From NCBI GenBank assembly GCA_964440875.1, contig CAYTTS010000017.1:1-21220 (forward strand): DNA of 21,220 nucleotides, read 5' to 3'. Origin of the DNA: JAAZDN01 sp964440875. GTDB taxonomy: Bacteria > Bacillota_I > Bacilli_A > Erysipelotrichales > Erysipelotrichaceae. A model generated the notes under the pieces. That model saw nothing but the letters and a program-made list of their open reading frames with translations, searched no databases and was not told where the DNA came from. Below are positions 7,318 through 15,852 of the stretch, one piece after another; within the stretch, counting starts at the first letter, position 1; each line of letters opens with the position of its first letter. Both the position numbers and the translations under genes were made by a program.

Positions 7318-8742
7318 TTATTTAACTTCAATAATTTTCATCATGTTAGTTGCGCCTTCTCCTGAAGGATATCCTGCAACGATGATTACTTGTTTTCCTG
7401 CATCGATTCCAAAATCTTTTGCAATTTTTTGAGCTAATCTCTCATCATTTCCATCTTCGTTTTGTTCATCACTTACTACTGGATATACTCCCCAGCTTAA
7501 GTTTAAACTTCTTTGAGTTTCAACATCAAATGTTACAGCGATAATTGGTACTCTTGGACGGAATTTAGATAATCTTTTAGCTGTTGTACCACTTTGAGTA
7601 AAGGCAATAATTGCTTCTACATCACTTAAGTTGTACGCAGTATCAGCTACAGAAATACCGATTGAATCTTGAATTGTCGGCTGACTTGTACGTTGTGCAC
7701 GACGTAGTAAATCTTCATATGGCATAATTTCTTCCATAGTTGTTGCAATTGTAGCCATAGTATTAACTGACTCTAGTGGGTATAATCCTGCCGCACTTTC
7801 ACCTGATAACATTACAGCATCTGAACCATCTAAGATTGCATTTGCAACGTCTCCAGCTTCAGCACGTGTAGGTCTTGGATTTTCCATCATTGACTCTAAC
7901 ATGTGAGTTGCTGTAATTACTGGTTTACCTAATTCATTAGCTAATTTGATCATTTTCTTTTGGTAGATAGGTACTAGTTCAAAACTAATTTCAACACCTA
8001 AGTCTCCACGAGCAACCATTACTCCGTCTGACACTTCTAAGATTTCTCTTAAGTTGTCATAACCTTCTTGGTTTTCGATCTTAGGAATAACTTGAATGTG
8101 ATCTGCACCTTCATCTTTAATAATTTCTTTAATTTCTAAAATATCTTGTTTTCTTCTTACGAATGATGCTGCAAGATAGTTTGCACCTTGTCTACATGCA
8201 AAACGAATGTCCGCTTCATCTTTCTCTGAAATAAATGGCATTGATAAGTAAACACCTGGAACGTTAACTCCTTTACGAGTTTTAATTTTTCCTGGGTTTT
8301 CTACACGACAAACTAGTCTGTCTTCATAAGCTTCAGTAATAGTTAGACGCATTTTTCCATCATCGATTAATAATACGTTTCCTGCTTTAACATCTGCATA
8401 CATTTCTTTAACGTCAATAGTGAATCGCTCTTTGTTTCCCAGAACTTCTTCAGCTACAACTTCTACTATATCGCCTTTTTCAAAGTCGATTGAATCATTT
8501 TCCATAATCCCACAACGAATTTCTGGTCCTTTAGTATCGATTAAGATCGCTAAGTTTGTTCCTAAGTCTTCGTTAACTTGTTTGATAGTGTTAATTCTAT
8601 CTAAATGACTTTCTTGTGTCTCATGTGAGAAGTTTAAGCGAGCAATATTTACTCCTGCAAGTGCTAATTTTTCAATCATTTCATAACTTTTAGTTGATGG
8701 TCCGATTGTTGATACGATTTTTGTTTTTCTAATTTGTAACAT
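7318..8742 (-). CDS. pyk: Pyruvate kinase
   Basis: A 474-aa pyruvate kinase, making pyruvate and ATP from phosphoenolpyruvate. The ATG at 8742 was chosen because AGGAGG lies six bases upstream and the protein then begins MLQIRKTKIVSTIGP, the family start; a start 14 codons earlier would overlap pfkA and lacks a ribosome site. Motifs: ARLNFSH (34-40), DTKGPEIR for K+/ADP binding, PKIENQEG with catalytic Lys221 and Glu223, ARGDLG (244-249), and ATHMLESM with Thr279. The C-terminal PEP-utilising extra domain found in many Bacillus enzymes is absent. It lies 16 bases after pfkA. Confidence 0.98.
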   Translation of the reverse strand: MLQIRKTKIVSTIGPSTKSYEMIEKLALAGVNIARLNFSHETQESHLDRINTIKQVNEDLGTNLAILIDTKGPEIRCGIMENDSIDFEKGDIVEVVAEEVLGNKERFTIDVKEMYADVKAGNVLLIDDGKMRLTITEAYEDRLVCRVENPGKIKTRKGVNVPGVYLSMPFISEKDEADIRFACRQGANYLAASFVRRKQDILEIKEIIKDEGADHIQVIPKIENQEGYDNLREILEVSDGVMVARGDLGVEISFELVPIYQKKMIKLANELGKPVITATHMLESMMENPRPTRAEAGDVANAILDGSDAVMLSGESAAGLYPLESVNTMATIATTMEEIMPYEDLLRRAQRTSQPTIQDSIGISVADTAYNLSDVEAIIAFTQSGTTAKRLSKFRPRVPIIAVTFDVETQRSLNLSWGVYPVVSDEQNEDGNDERLAQKIAKDFGIDAGKQVIIVAGYPSGEGATNMMKIIEVK

Positions 8743-8758
8743 AATTCCTCCTATTGAA

Positions 8759-9721
8759 TTAAACCAAACGTTTTTGTAACTCATAAACGTATTCTTTACT
8801 TACTCCCTCAAATTCAAATGCTTCTTCAATTGGCATTGATGAAACTTGGCCATTAATATACCCCACTGAATGACCGTATGTACCTTGAGTTAGTAACTCT
8901 ACTGCATAATCACCAAATCTAGTTGCTAAAATTCTATCAAAAGCAGTTGGTGAACCACCTCTTTGAATATAGCCTAGAACTGTTGATCTTCCTGAAAATG
9001 ATGTTTGTGCTGAAATCTGAACAGCAAGGTCTTCAACATCTGTAAGTTTTTCACTAATAACTAATACAGCATGTCGTTTTTTTCTAACCACATCAAGTTC
9101 TTTTAAATAATCCATTGTAGCTTGTTGATCATAACCAGTTTCAGGTGTAATAACTAGCTCTGCTCCTGTCGCAATCCCAGCGTAAAGAGCAATATCTCCA
9201 CAATGATTTCCCATAACTTCTACCACAGAACATCTGTGATGAGAAGATGATGTATCTCTTAATTTGTCGATAGCTTCAATAGCAGTGTTTAATGCTGTAT
9301 CAAAGCCAATGGTTTGTTCAGTACCAGGAATATCGTTATCGATTGTTCCAGGTATAGTTGCAACCTTTACTCCAAATTTTGATAAAGATAAAGCACCACG
9401 ATATGATCCATCTCCACCAATTACAATAATAGCGTCTATCTCATGTTTTCTAATAGTTTCTAAAGCAAGCTCTTGAACAGCTTTCTCTCTAAAACCTGGC
9501 ACACGAGCACTACCTAATATCGTCCCACCTTGGACAATAATACCACTGACATCTGTTGGACGTAACTCAAATACATCTCCATGTATTAAGCCTAAATATC
9601 CATCTCTAATACCCAAAACTCTTATATCACGAGCATTCGCTGACCTGGTAACAGCTCTAATGGCTGCGTTCATCCCAGGAGCGTCTCCACCCGATGTTAA
9701 GACTGCAATTGTTTTGATCAT
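8759..9721 (-). CDS. pfkA: ATP-dependent 6-phosphofructokinase
   Basis: A 320-aa bacterial phosphofructokinase, the committed step of glycolysis. ATP site: TSGGDAPGMNAAIRA (9-23) and GGDGS (102-106), where Gly105 marks the ATP-using, not pyrophosphate-using, type. The catalytic base is Asp128 in PGTIDND, with Arg73 in SARVPGFR nearby. The MGRHxGD motif reads MGNHCGD, replacing a normally conserved active-site Arg with Asn172. Full length for the tetrameric allosteric enzyme. The start has GGAGG nine bases upstream. It opens the glycolytic unit behind an extended -10 promoter with a dyad across its -35. Confidence 0.98.
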   Translation of the reverse strand: MIKTIAVLTSGGDAPGMNAAIRAVTRSANARDIRVLGIRDGYLGLIHGDVFELRPTDVSGIIVQGGTILGSARVPGFREKAVQELALETIRKHEIDAIIVIGGDGSYRGALSLSKFGVKVATIPGTIDNDIPGTEQTIGFDTALNTAIEAIDKLRDTSSSHHRCSVVEVMGNHCGDIALYAGIATGAELVITPETGYDQQATMDYLKELDVVRKKRHAVLVISEKLTDVEDLAVQISAQTSFSGRSTVLGYIQRGGSPTAFDRILATRFGDYAVELLTQGTYGHSVGYINGQVSSMPIEEAFEFEGVSKEYVYELQKRLV

Positions 9722-9743
9722 ATCTATGCCTCCATCGTTATAA

Positions 9744-9772
9744 ATTATACCAAATAACCTAGTATATGTACA
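9744..9772 (-). promoter_or_regulatory. pfkA promoter with extended -10
   Basis: On the minus strand -35 TGTACA (9767-9772, 4 of 6 consensus bases) and -10 TATAAT (9744-9749) lie 17 bases apart. TGG precedes the -10, giving an extended -10. It lies between the dnaI terminator and pfkA, with a short leader. Confidence 0.75.
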
Positions 9773-9775
9773 CTA
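9760..9775 (-). promoter_or_regulatory. Near-palindrome over the pfkA -35, possible operator
   Basis: A 16-base element with 7-base arms TAGTGTA and TATACTA (one mismatch) and a CA centre covers the -35 hexamer. The position would let a dimeric regulator block or assist RNA polymerase. It could also be chance in AT-rich DNA. Confidence 0.35.
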
Positions 9776-9811
9776 AAAAAACAATCTAAATAATATATTT
9801 AGATTGTTTTT
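9775..9811 (-). terminator. Strong terminator of the polA-to-dnaI operon
   Basis: The stem pairs 9782-9792 with 9796-9806 (11 bp, AATCTAAAT core) and extends by A-T pairs to 9777/9811. It is followed on the minus strand by seven T (9781-9775). It begins one base after the dnaI stop. T runs on both sides would let it work in either direction. Confidence 0.9.
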
Positions 9812-9812
9812 C

Positions 9813-10730
9813 TTACAAGTAAACTCTACGATTTTTACCAATTAAGTTTATTTCTTTACTTGTCATTCTTATACGCTCTAATAGTCTTTGTGAAGCTAGA
9901 TTATTAACAAGTCTTTTGTTATTAACAGCGTAATAATTGAATAATTCATCCATACTTAGATTACTAGTATAAAAACATGTTTTATTTGATTCCATACGAT
10001 AATTAAGGATTGAAAGAAGGATATCATCTCTTAACCAATCACTAACACCTTCACTACCAATATCATCTAAGACTAAGACATCAACATTCTTTAATTTATA
10101 AAGTAAATCATCTATAGATTCTCTTTTTGATATCATTGCCTTTAGATCATTAGATAAGGTTGGCATATGTACAAAAGCTATTTTTTTACCAGATTTCGCT
10201 AAAACATTAGTAATTGCACTCATAAGGTATGTTTTACCTACCCCTACTTCACCATATATATAATAACCATGTCCATCAGGTTTGTCTAAGTAAGACATAA
10301 TCTCTCCGACCTTCTCTAAATAAGTAATCGGCTCATCGGGATTTAATATTCCTTCAGTAGTAACATCAGCTAGTGAGTCAGGAAAGTGTCTTATAAGGTA
10401 GTTGTTTAAATAACTATCTTTACTCATTTTATATAGAGTGTGTTTACAAGGCACTAGCACTTTATTTAAAATACCATCATAAAATAAATCTTCATAGTAG
10501 CCACCATCAAGTAAGCACATCTCATCTACATTACATTTATCGGCAATATTTCTCGTTTGTATCCAATCATAAAATGTTTGAATATTAGCTTTTAAAAAGT
10601 TTTCATCAAGCTTGGCTTTACTAAGAAAATTAACTATTCGCTTGTCATCTTTGATTTCTTGATATAAGTAGTCACGTTTAGCTTGCATATCCTCATCAAG
10701 TATTATCGCTCTAACTGTTGCTCGTTCCAT
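9813..10730 (-). CDS. dnaI: Primosomal helicase loader DnaI
   Basis: A 305-aa AAA+ helicase loader that places the replicative helicase on DNA in Firmicutes. The N-terminal zinc-binding region shows Cys66, Cys72, Cys95 and His97. Walker A GEVGVGKT (160-167), Walker B VLVLDDIG (218-225), sensor 1 TSN and the arginine-finger segment RLLERIR follow. The ATG at 10730 was chosen because AGGTGAG lies four bases upstream; a GTG three codons earlier would destroy that use. The start overlaps the end of dnaB by 20 bases. dnaB-dnaI adjacency is conserved in Bacilli. The gene ends at the strong operon terminator. Confidence 0.95.
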   Translation of the reverse strand: MERATVRAIILDEDMQAKRDYLYQEIKDDKRIVNFLSKAKLDENFLKANIQTFYDWIQTRNIADKCNVDEMCLLDGGYYEDLFYDGILNKVLVPCKHTLYKMSKDSYLNNYLIRHFPDSLADVTTEGILNPDEPITYLEKVGEIMSYLDKPDGHGYYIYGEVGVGKTYLMSAITNVLAKSGKKIAFVHMPTLSNDLKAMISKRESIDDLLYKLKNVDVLVLDDIGSEGVSDWLRDDILLSILNYRMESNKTCFYTSNLSMDELFNYYAVNNKRLVNNLASQRLLERIRMTSKEINLIGKNRRVYL

Positions 10731-11886
10731 ATTTCTCACCTAGCTTTCTAATTCTATCTCTAATTGCTTCTTCTTCCTCTTTTGTATACTCTTTCTCTTT
10801 TACTTCATTACTACGCTTAATAATTTCTTTAGTATTTTGTTTTGGACTATTATTAAATTGACTTAACTCTAACTGTCTAATAACATCATTCGCCTCTTCT
10901 AATGTTCTAACATTGAAGGCTTTCCATGTCCCAGCAACCTGTAGTACATAGTTTTTCGTTAAACGATTATTTTGTGTCTCCATAATATATTCAATCAAAC
11001 GATTAATTACATCCCGATTTAGCTTCATATCAAATGCTAACTCTTCTAATAACTGCTTATTATATTGACTTACAGCAGCTCCATTTTGAAGATCTTGTAA
11101 AAAGACTGTATTTGGTAAATCATATTTATTTAAACTGTGTTTAATATCGCTCTGTTCTCTTTGAACTCTTTCAATTAACTTTTGTGTAACAAATTCCATC
11201 TTAGCATAATCTATGCTTCGATAAACTAAGGTTGCCATACGTAACTCACTGATTCCATAAAATAGCGCAAGCTCAGCAATTAAATTTAAGTTCTCCTTCG
11301 TTCTCAATTTCGATGGAAACTTAAGTTCGCTAGCATCACTTAAGAATAGATCAAAATTAAACTGATCATTAATAATTACTTCATCTTTATTTACAGATAA
11401 AACTTCTTTTAAATCTTCTTCGGAAAAATTATTATTATTAAATATTTTTCTTTCAGTAATATTACTATAGTTATTTTTTAAGACAATATTTTCCTTAAAG
11501 TCCATAACAAGAACATTGTACATATGCGTACCGATTATCTTCCTTAACTCAAGTCCATATACATAATGAGCTAGAAATTCATTAGGATATAAAGGACTAT
11601 TTAAAACATGAATAAACTTATTCTCATCATTATGTTTAAAAGTACTAATTAAGCGGTACTTCTCTAACATTATGATCGCTCTTTCAATATCATCAATAGT
11701 TAAGCCAGTATAATTCACTAGATTACTATAATTAGTATGAATATTTAGATGATTAAAACTTAAGTATAGTGAAAGTGCATCAGCACCAATAATCGGCTGA
11801 TACATTAATATTAATGATTTATAAAAAACTTCGTGTAGTTTAACATTGTTTTCTATTAAGTATTCATTCTCACCATAAATATGCAT
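10711..11886 (-). CDS. dnaB: Replication initiation and membrane attachment protein DnaB (Firmicutes type)
   Basis: A 391-aa homologue of Bacillus DnaB, which works with DnaD and DnaI to load the helicase; it is not the E. coli DnaB helicase. The N-terminal winged-helix region covers about 10-120. The C-terminal DnaB/DnaD domain (about 275-335) contains the family YxxxI/V..W signature as YVLQVAGTW (313-321). A charged Lys/Glu-rich tail ends the protein. The ATG follows the coaE TAA with no gap and has no clear ribosome site, so translation likely depends on ribosomes finishing coaE. nrdR, often found between coaE and dnaB in Bacilli, is absent. Confidence 0.92.
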   Translation of the reverse strand: MHIYGENEYLIENNVKLHEVFYKSLILMYQPIIGADALSLYLSFNHLNIHTNYSNLVNYTGLTIDDIERAIIMLEKYRLISTFKHNDENKFIHVLNSPLYPNEFLAHYVYGLELRKIIGTHMYNVLVMDFKENIVLKNNYSNITERKIFNNNNFSEEDLKEVLSVNKDEVIINDQFNFDLFLSDASELKFPSKLRTKENLNLIAELALFYGISELRMATLVYRSIDYAKMEFVTQKLIERVQREQSDIKHSLNKYDLPNTVFLQDLQNGAAVSQYNKQLLEELAFDMKLNRDVINRLIEYIMETQNNRLTKNYVLQVAGTWKAFNVRTLEEANDVIRQLELSQFNNSPKQNTKEIIKRSNEVKEKEYTKEEEEAIRDRIRKLGEKYGTSNS

Positions 11887-12474
11887 TTAATCACTACTTT
11901 CTATAATTTCTATAACTTTATTTACTTCATTTCTTAAGTCTTCTAAACTTGAATTATTATAAATAACAAAATCAGACTTACTAACTTTTAATTCAATTGA
12001 ATATTGATGTTTTATTCTATCTAAAGCTTCATCTTTACTAAAGCCACGATATTTAATTAATCTTTCGATAATGTTCTTCTCATCAGAAACAACAGTGATA
12101 ACATTATCGAAGATATCCTCAAAACCAGCTTCAAATAAGAGCGGAACCTCAACAAAGATTAAACCCTCATTTTTAATCATAAAATCAATGATTTCTTTTT
12201 TGACTAGAGGGTGAATCAAATTTTCTAATTTTATTTTCAAATCATTATTATTAAATATGTCATTAGCTAAAGACTTTTTATCTATCTCACTACTAATTTT
12301 ATTATATAGTATTTCATTTACTTTTAGTCTAAAATCTTCAGCTAAATATAAATCACTGACAATTGTATCCGAACTAATGAAGGGATACTTTTCGCTGATA
12401 ATTTTTGAAACTGTTGATTTTCCTGAACCAATCGTTCCTGTAATAGCTATTTTTTTATTTGACATTTTGGACAT
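11887..12474 (-). CDS. coaE: Dephospho-CoA kinase
   Basis: A 195-aa dephospho-CoA kinase, the last step of coenzyme A synthesis. The P-loop GTIGSGKST is at 13-21, SSDTIVSDL (34-42) matches the acidic substrate-binding segment, FVEVPLLFEAGFE is the conserved core strand, and the lid carries Arg residues in ERLIKYRGFSKDEALDRI. Length is typical. The start at 12474 has AGAGGA eight bases upstream; a second ATG three codons later is possible. It overlaps mutM by 28 bases and abuts dnaB. Confidence 0.95.
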   Translation of the reverse strand: MSKMSNKKIAITGTIGSGKSTVSKIISEKYPFISSDTIVSDLYLAEDFRLKVNEILYNKISSEIDKKSLANDIFNNNDLKIKLENLIHPLVKKEIIDFMIKNEGLIFVEVPLLFEAGFEDIFDNVITVVSDEKNIIERLIKYRGFSKDEALDRIKHQYSIELKVSKSDFVIYNNSSLEDLRNEVNKVIEIIESSD

Positions 12475-13268
12475 ACATACGTTCCTCTTTGAGCAACTCT
12501 AATTTTAACGATTTCACTTCCACATACTGTACATTTTTCTTTATTACGATTATGTACTAATAAACTTTGTTGAAATAATCCTGTTACACCTAATGATGAC
12601 GTATAAGATCTAATCGTTGTCCCGCCTGCCTCAATAGCACGTTCTAAAACGTCTTGAGTAAGTTTAATAATATTGTCAAAATCTTCTAAGTTAAGTTTAT
12701 TGCAAATTGTTTCCGGATGAATTTTCGCTAAAAATAGTATTTCATTTACATAAATATTACCAATACCAGCTATTACATCTTGATCAAGTAAAAAAGCTTT
12801 GATATTAATCTTACGTCTTTTAGCTATCTCCATCAATGCTTCGGCAGTTAAATCAGGTGACCATGGTTCAAAACCAATATTACTTAATACTTCCATTTCA
12901 GCATCTTTTGGATATAGATACATTTTTCCAAATTTTCTAACATCATGATAATGCATTTGACCACCATCTTTAAGATTAAAGATTACGTGAGTATGCTTAT
13001 CCTTTTTAGTAACTTCATCATAAATATAATATTTACCTTCCATTCTTAAGTGTGATACTAGATTATAATTACTTAAGTTAAAGATTATGTATTTTCCACG
13101 ACGGTCTACTTTTATAATTTTTTCATTTACTACTTGTTCACTAAAGTCATCAAGATCAGGATGTGCGATGATATTATCCCAATAAACTTCTACATTAGCA
13201 ATTTCTCGCTCATTAACTAATGTATTTAATAATTGAACAACGGTTTCTACTTCAGGTAGTTCAGGCAT
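12447..13268 (-). CDS. mutM: Formamidopyrimidine-DNA glycosylase
   Basis: A 273-aa Fpg/MutM that removes 8-oxoguanine and formamidopyrimidines and cuts the abasic site. The N-terminal PELPEVE supplies the catalytic Pro (after Met removal) and Glu. Lys59 in RRGKYIIF contacts DNA. The helix-two-turn-helix segment DQDVIAGIGNIYVNE (162-176) is intact, and the C-terminal zinc finger uses Cys246, Cys249, Cys266 and Cys269 with Arg261 inside it. The ATG shares one base with the polA TAA stop (TAATG) and lacks a clear ribosome site, indicating coupled translation. polA-mutM-coaE is a conserved Bacilli order. Confidence 0.98.
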   Translation of the reverse strand: MPELPEVETVVQLLNTLVNEREIANVEVYWDNIIAHPDLDDFSEQVVNEKIIKVDRRGKYIIFNLSNYNLVSHLRMEGKYYIYDEVTKKDKHTHVIFNLKDGGQMHYHDVRKFGKMYLYPKDAEMEVLSNIGFEPWSPDLTAEALMEIAKRRKINIKAFLLDQDVIAGIGNIYVNEILFLAKIHPETICNKLNLEDFDNIIKLTQDVLERAIEAGGTTIRSYTSSLGVTGLFQQSLLVHNRNKEKCTVCGSEIVKIRVAQRGTYVCPKCQIKK

Positions 13269-15811
13269 TATAGATCATACCAATCTTTAGCAAGAGATCC
13301 TTCACTTACAAGTGGTACTTGTAATTTCATCGCTGTGATCATTTCCTCTTCAATAATTGTCTTCATTTCTTCGACTTCACTTTCAAGAACATTAAAGATT
13401 AATTCGTCATGAACTTGCAAGATCATCGTTGATTTAAGATTCGCTTCACTAATACGCTTATCAATCTTAACCATGGCAATCTTAATTAAATCAGCCGCAC
13501 TACCTTGAATTGGTGCATTCATTGCCGCACGTTTACCAAAGCTTCTAACCATAAAGTTACTACTCTTAATCTCAGGTATCTCTCTACGACGATTAATAAT
13601 TGTACTTACATAGCCAAGTTCCTCACATTTAGCTATAACATCATCCATATAAGTTTGAATTTCAGGATAAGTCGCTAAATATTTTTCAATATATTCTTTA
13701 GCCTCAGATCTTTTAACTCCTAATTGTTCTGCTAATCCGAAGTCACTAATACCGTAGATAATACCAAAGTTAACTGCTTTTGCTAATTCTCTATCTGTCT
13801 TACTTGCTTCTTCTAAATGGAAAACATCCATAGCTGTTTGTGAGTGAATATCTACTCCGTCATTAAAGGCTTTAATTAACTGTTTAACGTTAGCCAAGTG
13901 AGCCAGTAATCTTAATTCAATTTGAGAATAGTCATAAGCCATTAAGTAACTATCTTCATCAGCAATAAATGCTTTTCTAATCTCACGAGCATCTTCATCT
14001 CTAACTGAGATATTTTGTAAGTTAGGCTCAGTTGATGAAAGTCGTCCTGTTTGTGTTTTAGCTTGATGATAGATTGTATGAATTCTTCCATCATCTTTGA
14101 TAAACTTTTGCAGTCCTTCAGCATATGTACTATATAACTTTTGGAATTTACGTTGTTTCATAATTAATTCAATAATTGGATGCGAGTCATATAATTTTTC
14201 TAAGACATCTACAGCCGTAGAACGTTTTTTGATTTGAGTTAATCCTAAATCATCAAATAATACTTCCGCTAGCTGTTTCGGTGAATTTATATTAAATTCT
14301 TTATCTGCTAATGCATATATTTCCGCAGTAACATCATCGATAATAATCTTTGTCTTATCTGCAATATCAACAATTATATCCTTACTAACTCTAATACCTT
14401 TATATTCCATCTTAAATAATATTTTACTTAATGGAAGTTCTACATCATAGTATAAATATTCCATATCTTTTTCAATAATTTCTTTTCTGATTTCTTTGTT
14501 AGCTGCCAATAATTCACTTGTATTTTGAGCTAATTGTTCAATGTCTAAGTCATCACTATCTAAGTCAATGATAACTCCACCATACTTAGCATTAAAGGCA
14601 GTCCATTCTGTAATTGAATTATCAGATAAAAATGCTGAGATCATTAAATCTTCAGATACACCTGAAAATTCAATGCTTTCACGTTTAAATAAGTGATATA
14701 AAAACTTAGAATCATATACTATCTTACTAAGATCTGATTTTAGATAGTTTAAAAGATCTTCATCTTTAAATAAATTCTCTTTGCTAATTACTTCAACCTT
14801 ATCTTCACTTGCTATTATTAAGTTTAATAATTTAGCATTTTGATAATCTCCAACTGTATTAGCGAATACCACATTATCTGCTTTTAGTAAGTCAAAACTA
14901 ATTTTTTCTTTTTCTTCATAATGAAACTTCTCTACTTCAATATCTTCATAGATATTATCACTAATATCATTAGCTTGACGATTCATTTCATACTGACGAT
15001 AAAACATATATAAATTTTGATAATCAATATCTAGTTTAAAATCGTTATGTGTATATTCTAAATCCATATCAGTCTTGATTGTTGCTAATACTTTTGATAA
15101 TTTTGCTATTTCAACATTGTTTTCAACATTTTCTTTTTGTTTTCCTTTTAACTCTTCAGTACTAGCTAAAAGAGTTTCTAAGGTATCGAATCTCTTAACT
15201 AATTTTAAGGCAGTAACTTTACCGATGCCTGGAATACCAGGAATATTATCGGCACTATCGCCCATCATTGCTTTTAAATCTATTATTTGATCAGGTCTAA
15301 CTTCATATAATTCTTCAAAGTTATCCATATTAACGTGTAGAATATCTGAAACACCTTTTCTCATTAACATTAAATTTGTATTATCATCAACAAGCTGTAA
15401 CATATCTTGATCACTAGTTAAAATGATCATTTCCATATCATCAAATTTCTTTGAGAATGAGCCAATAATATCATCTGCTTCAAATCCACTTATTTCAAGT
15501 CTTGGAATATTAGCAGCATCAATTAACTCTCTAACAGTTTCAAACTGTTCAACAAGCTCTTCTGGCGCCTTACTTCTGTGTCCCTTATAATCATCAAACA
15601 TCTCATGTCTAAACGTTTTATCTTTAGTATCAAACGCCACTAAAATATGATCTGGTTGAATTTCCTTTATCGCATTACTCATCATATTATTAAACGCTAC
15701 TACAGCATTTGTATACTTTCCATAAGATGTCTTAAGGATTCTACCAAACGCAGTTGCATAGTAAGCTCTAAACAACAGTGAGTTACCATCTATTAATAAA
15801 AATTTTTCCAT
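13268..15811 (-). CDS. polA: DNA polymerase I
   Basis: An 847-aa family A DNA polymerase for Okazaki fragment processing and repair gap filling. The 5' nuclease domain (1-about 290) keeps its acidic residues, for example EADD (111-114), TSDQD (132-136) and GDSADNIPG (184-192). The middle exonuclease-like domain (about 300-450) lacks the DxE motif where FANTV stands, so proofreading is probably dead, as in Bacillus PolA. The polymerase domain has motif A DYSQIELR (627-634), the O-helix with Arg674, Lys678, Phe682 and Tyr686, and motif C VHDE (800-803). The start has GGAGG. It follows a weak hairpin after the TroA-like gene. Confidence 0.98.
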   Translation of the reverse strand: MEKFLLIDGNSLLFRAYYATAFGRILKTSYGKYTNAVVAFNNMMSNAIKEIQPDHILVAFDTKDKTFRHEMFDDYKGHRSKAPEELVEQFETVRELIDAANIPRLEISGFEADDIIGSFSKKFDDMEMIILTSDQDMLQLVDDNTNLMLMRKGVSDILHVNMDNFEELYEVRPDQIIDLKAMMGDSADNIPGIPGIGKVTALKLVKRFDTLETLLASTEELKGKQKENVENNVEIAKLSKVLATIKTDMDLEYTHNDFKLDIDYQNLYMFYRQYEMNRQANDISDNIYEDIEVEKFHYEEKEKISFDLLKADNVVFANTVGDYQNAKLLNLIIASEDKVEVISKENLFKDEDLLNYLKSDLSKIVYDSKFLYHLFKRESIEFSGVSEDLMISAFLSDNSITEWTAFNAKYGGVIIDLDSDDLDIEQLAQNTSELLAANKEIRKEIIEKDMEYLYYDVELPLSKILFKMEYKGIRVSKDIIVDIADKTKIIIDDVTAEIYALADKEFNINSPKQLAEVLFDDLGLTQIKKRSTAVDVLEKLYDSHPIIELIMKQRKFQKLYSTYAEGLQKFIKDDGRIHTIYHQAKTQTGRLSSTEPNLQNISVRDEDAREIRKAFIADEDSYLMAYDYSQIELRLLAHLANVKQLIKAFNDGVDIHSQTAMDVFHLEEASKTDRELAKAVNFGIIYGISDFGLAEQLGVKRSEAKEYIEKYLATYPEIQTYMDDVIAKCEELGYVSTIINRRREIPEIKSSNFMVRSFGKRAAMNAPIQGSAADLIKIAMVKIDKRISEANLKSTMILQVHDELIFNVLESEVEEMKTIIEEEMITAMKLQVPLVSEGSLAKDWYDL

Positions 15812-15827
15812 ACTACCTCCACTTATT

Positions 15828-15852
15828 AAAAGAGTAATTTTTCAATTACTCT
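15828..15852 (-). terminator. Weak terminator/attenuator between the TroA-like gene and polA
   Basis: An 8-bp stem AGAGTAAT/ATTACTCT (15845-15852 with 15831-15838) with a six-base loop is followed on the minus strand by only four T. The TroA-like stop codon (15846-15848) lies inside the stem. No promoter fits in the short space before polA, so partial readthrough into polA is likely. Confidence 0.6.

Noticed and set aside
8743..8784. Longer pyk start giving 14 extra residues
   Set aside because: It overlaps pfkA, lacks a ribosome site and adds residues not typical of pyruvate kinase; the ATG at 8742 has a perfect AGGAGG.
10731..10739. GTG start three codons upstream for dnaI
   Set aside because: The GTG lies within the AGGTGAG that serves as ribosome site for the ATG at 10730.
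13942..14124. Second minus-strand frame inside polA
   Set aside because: It lies wholly within the polymerase domain of intact polA in another frame and shows no family features.
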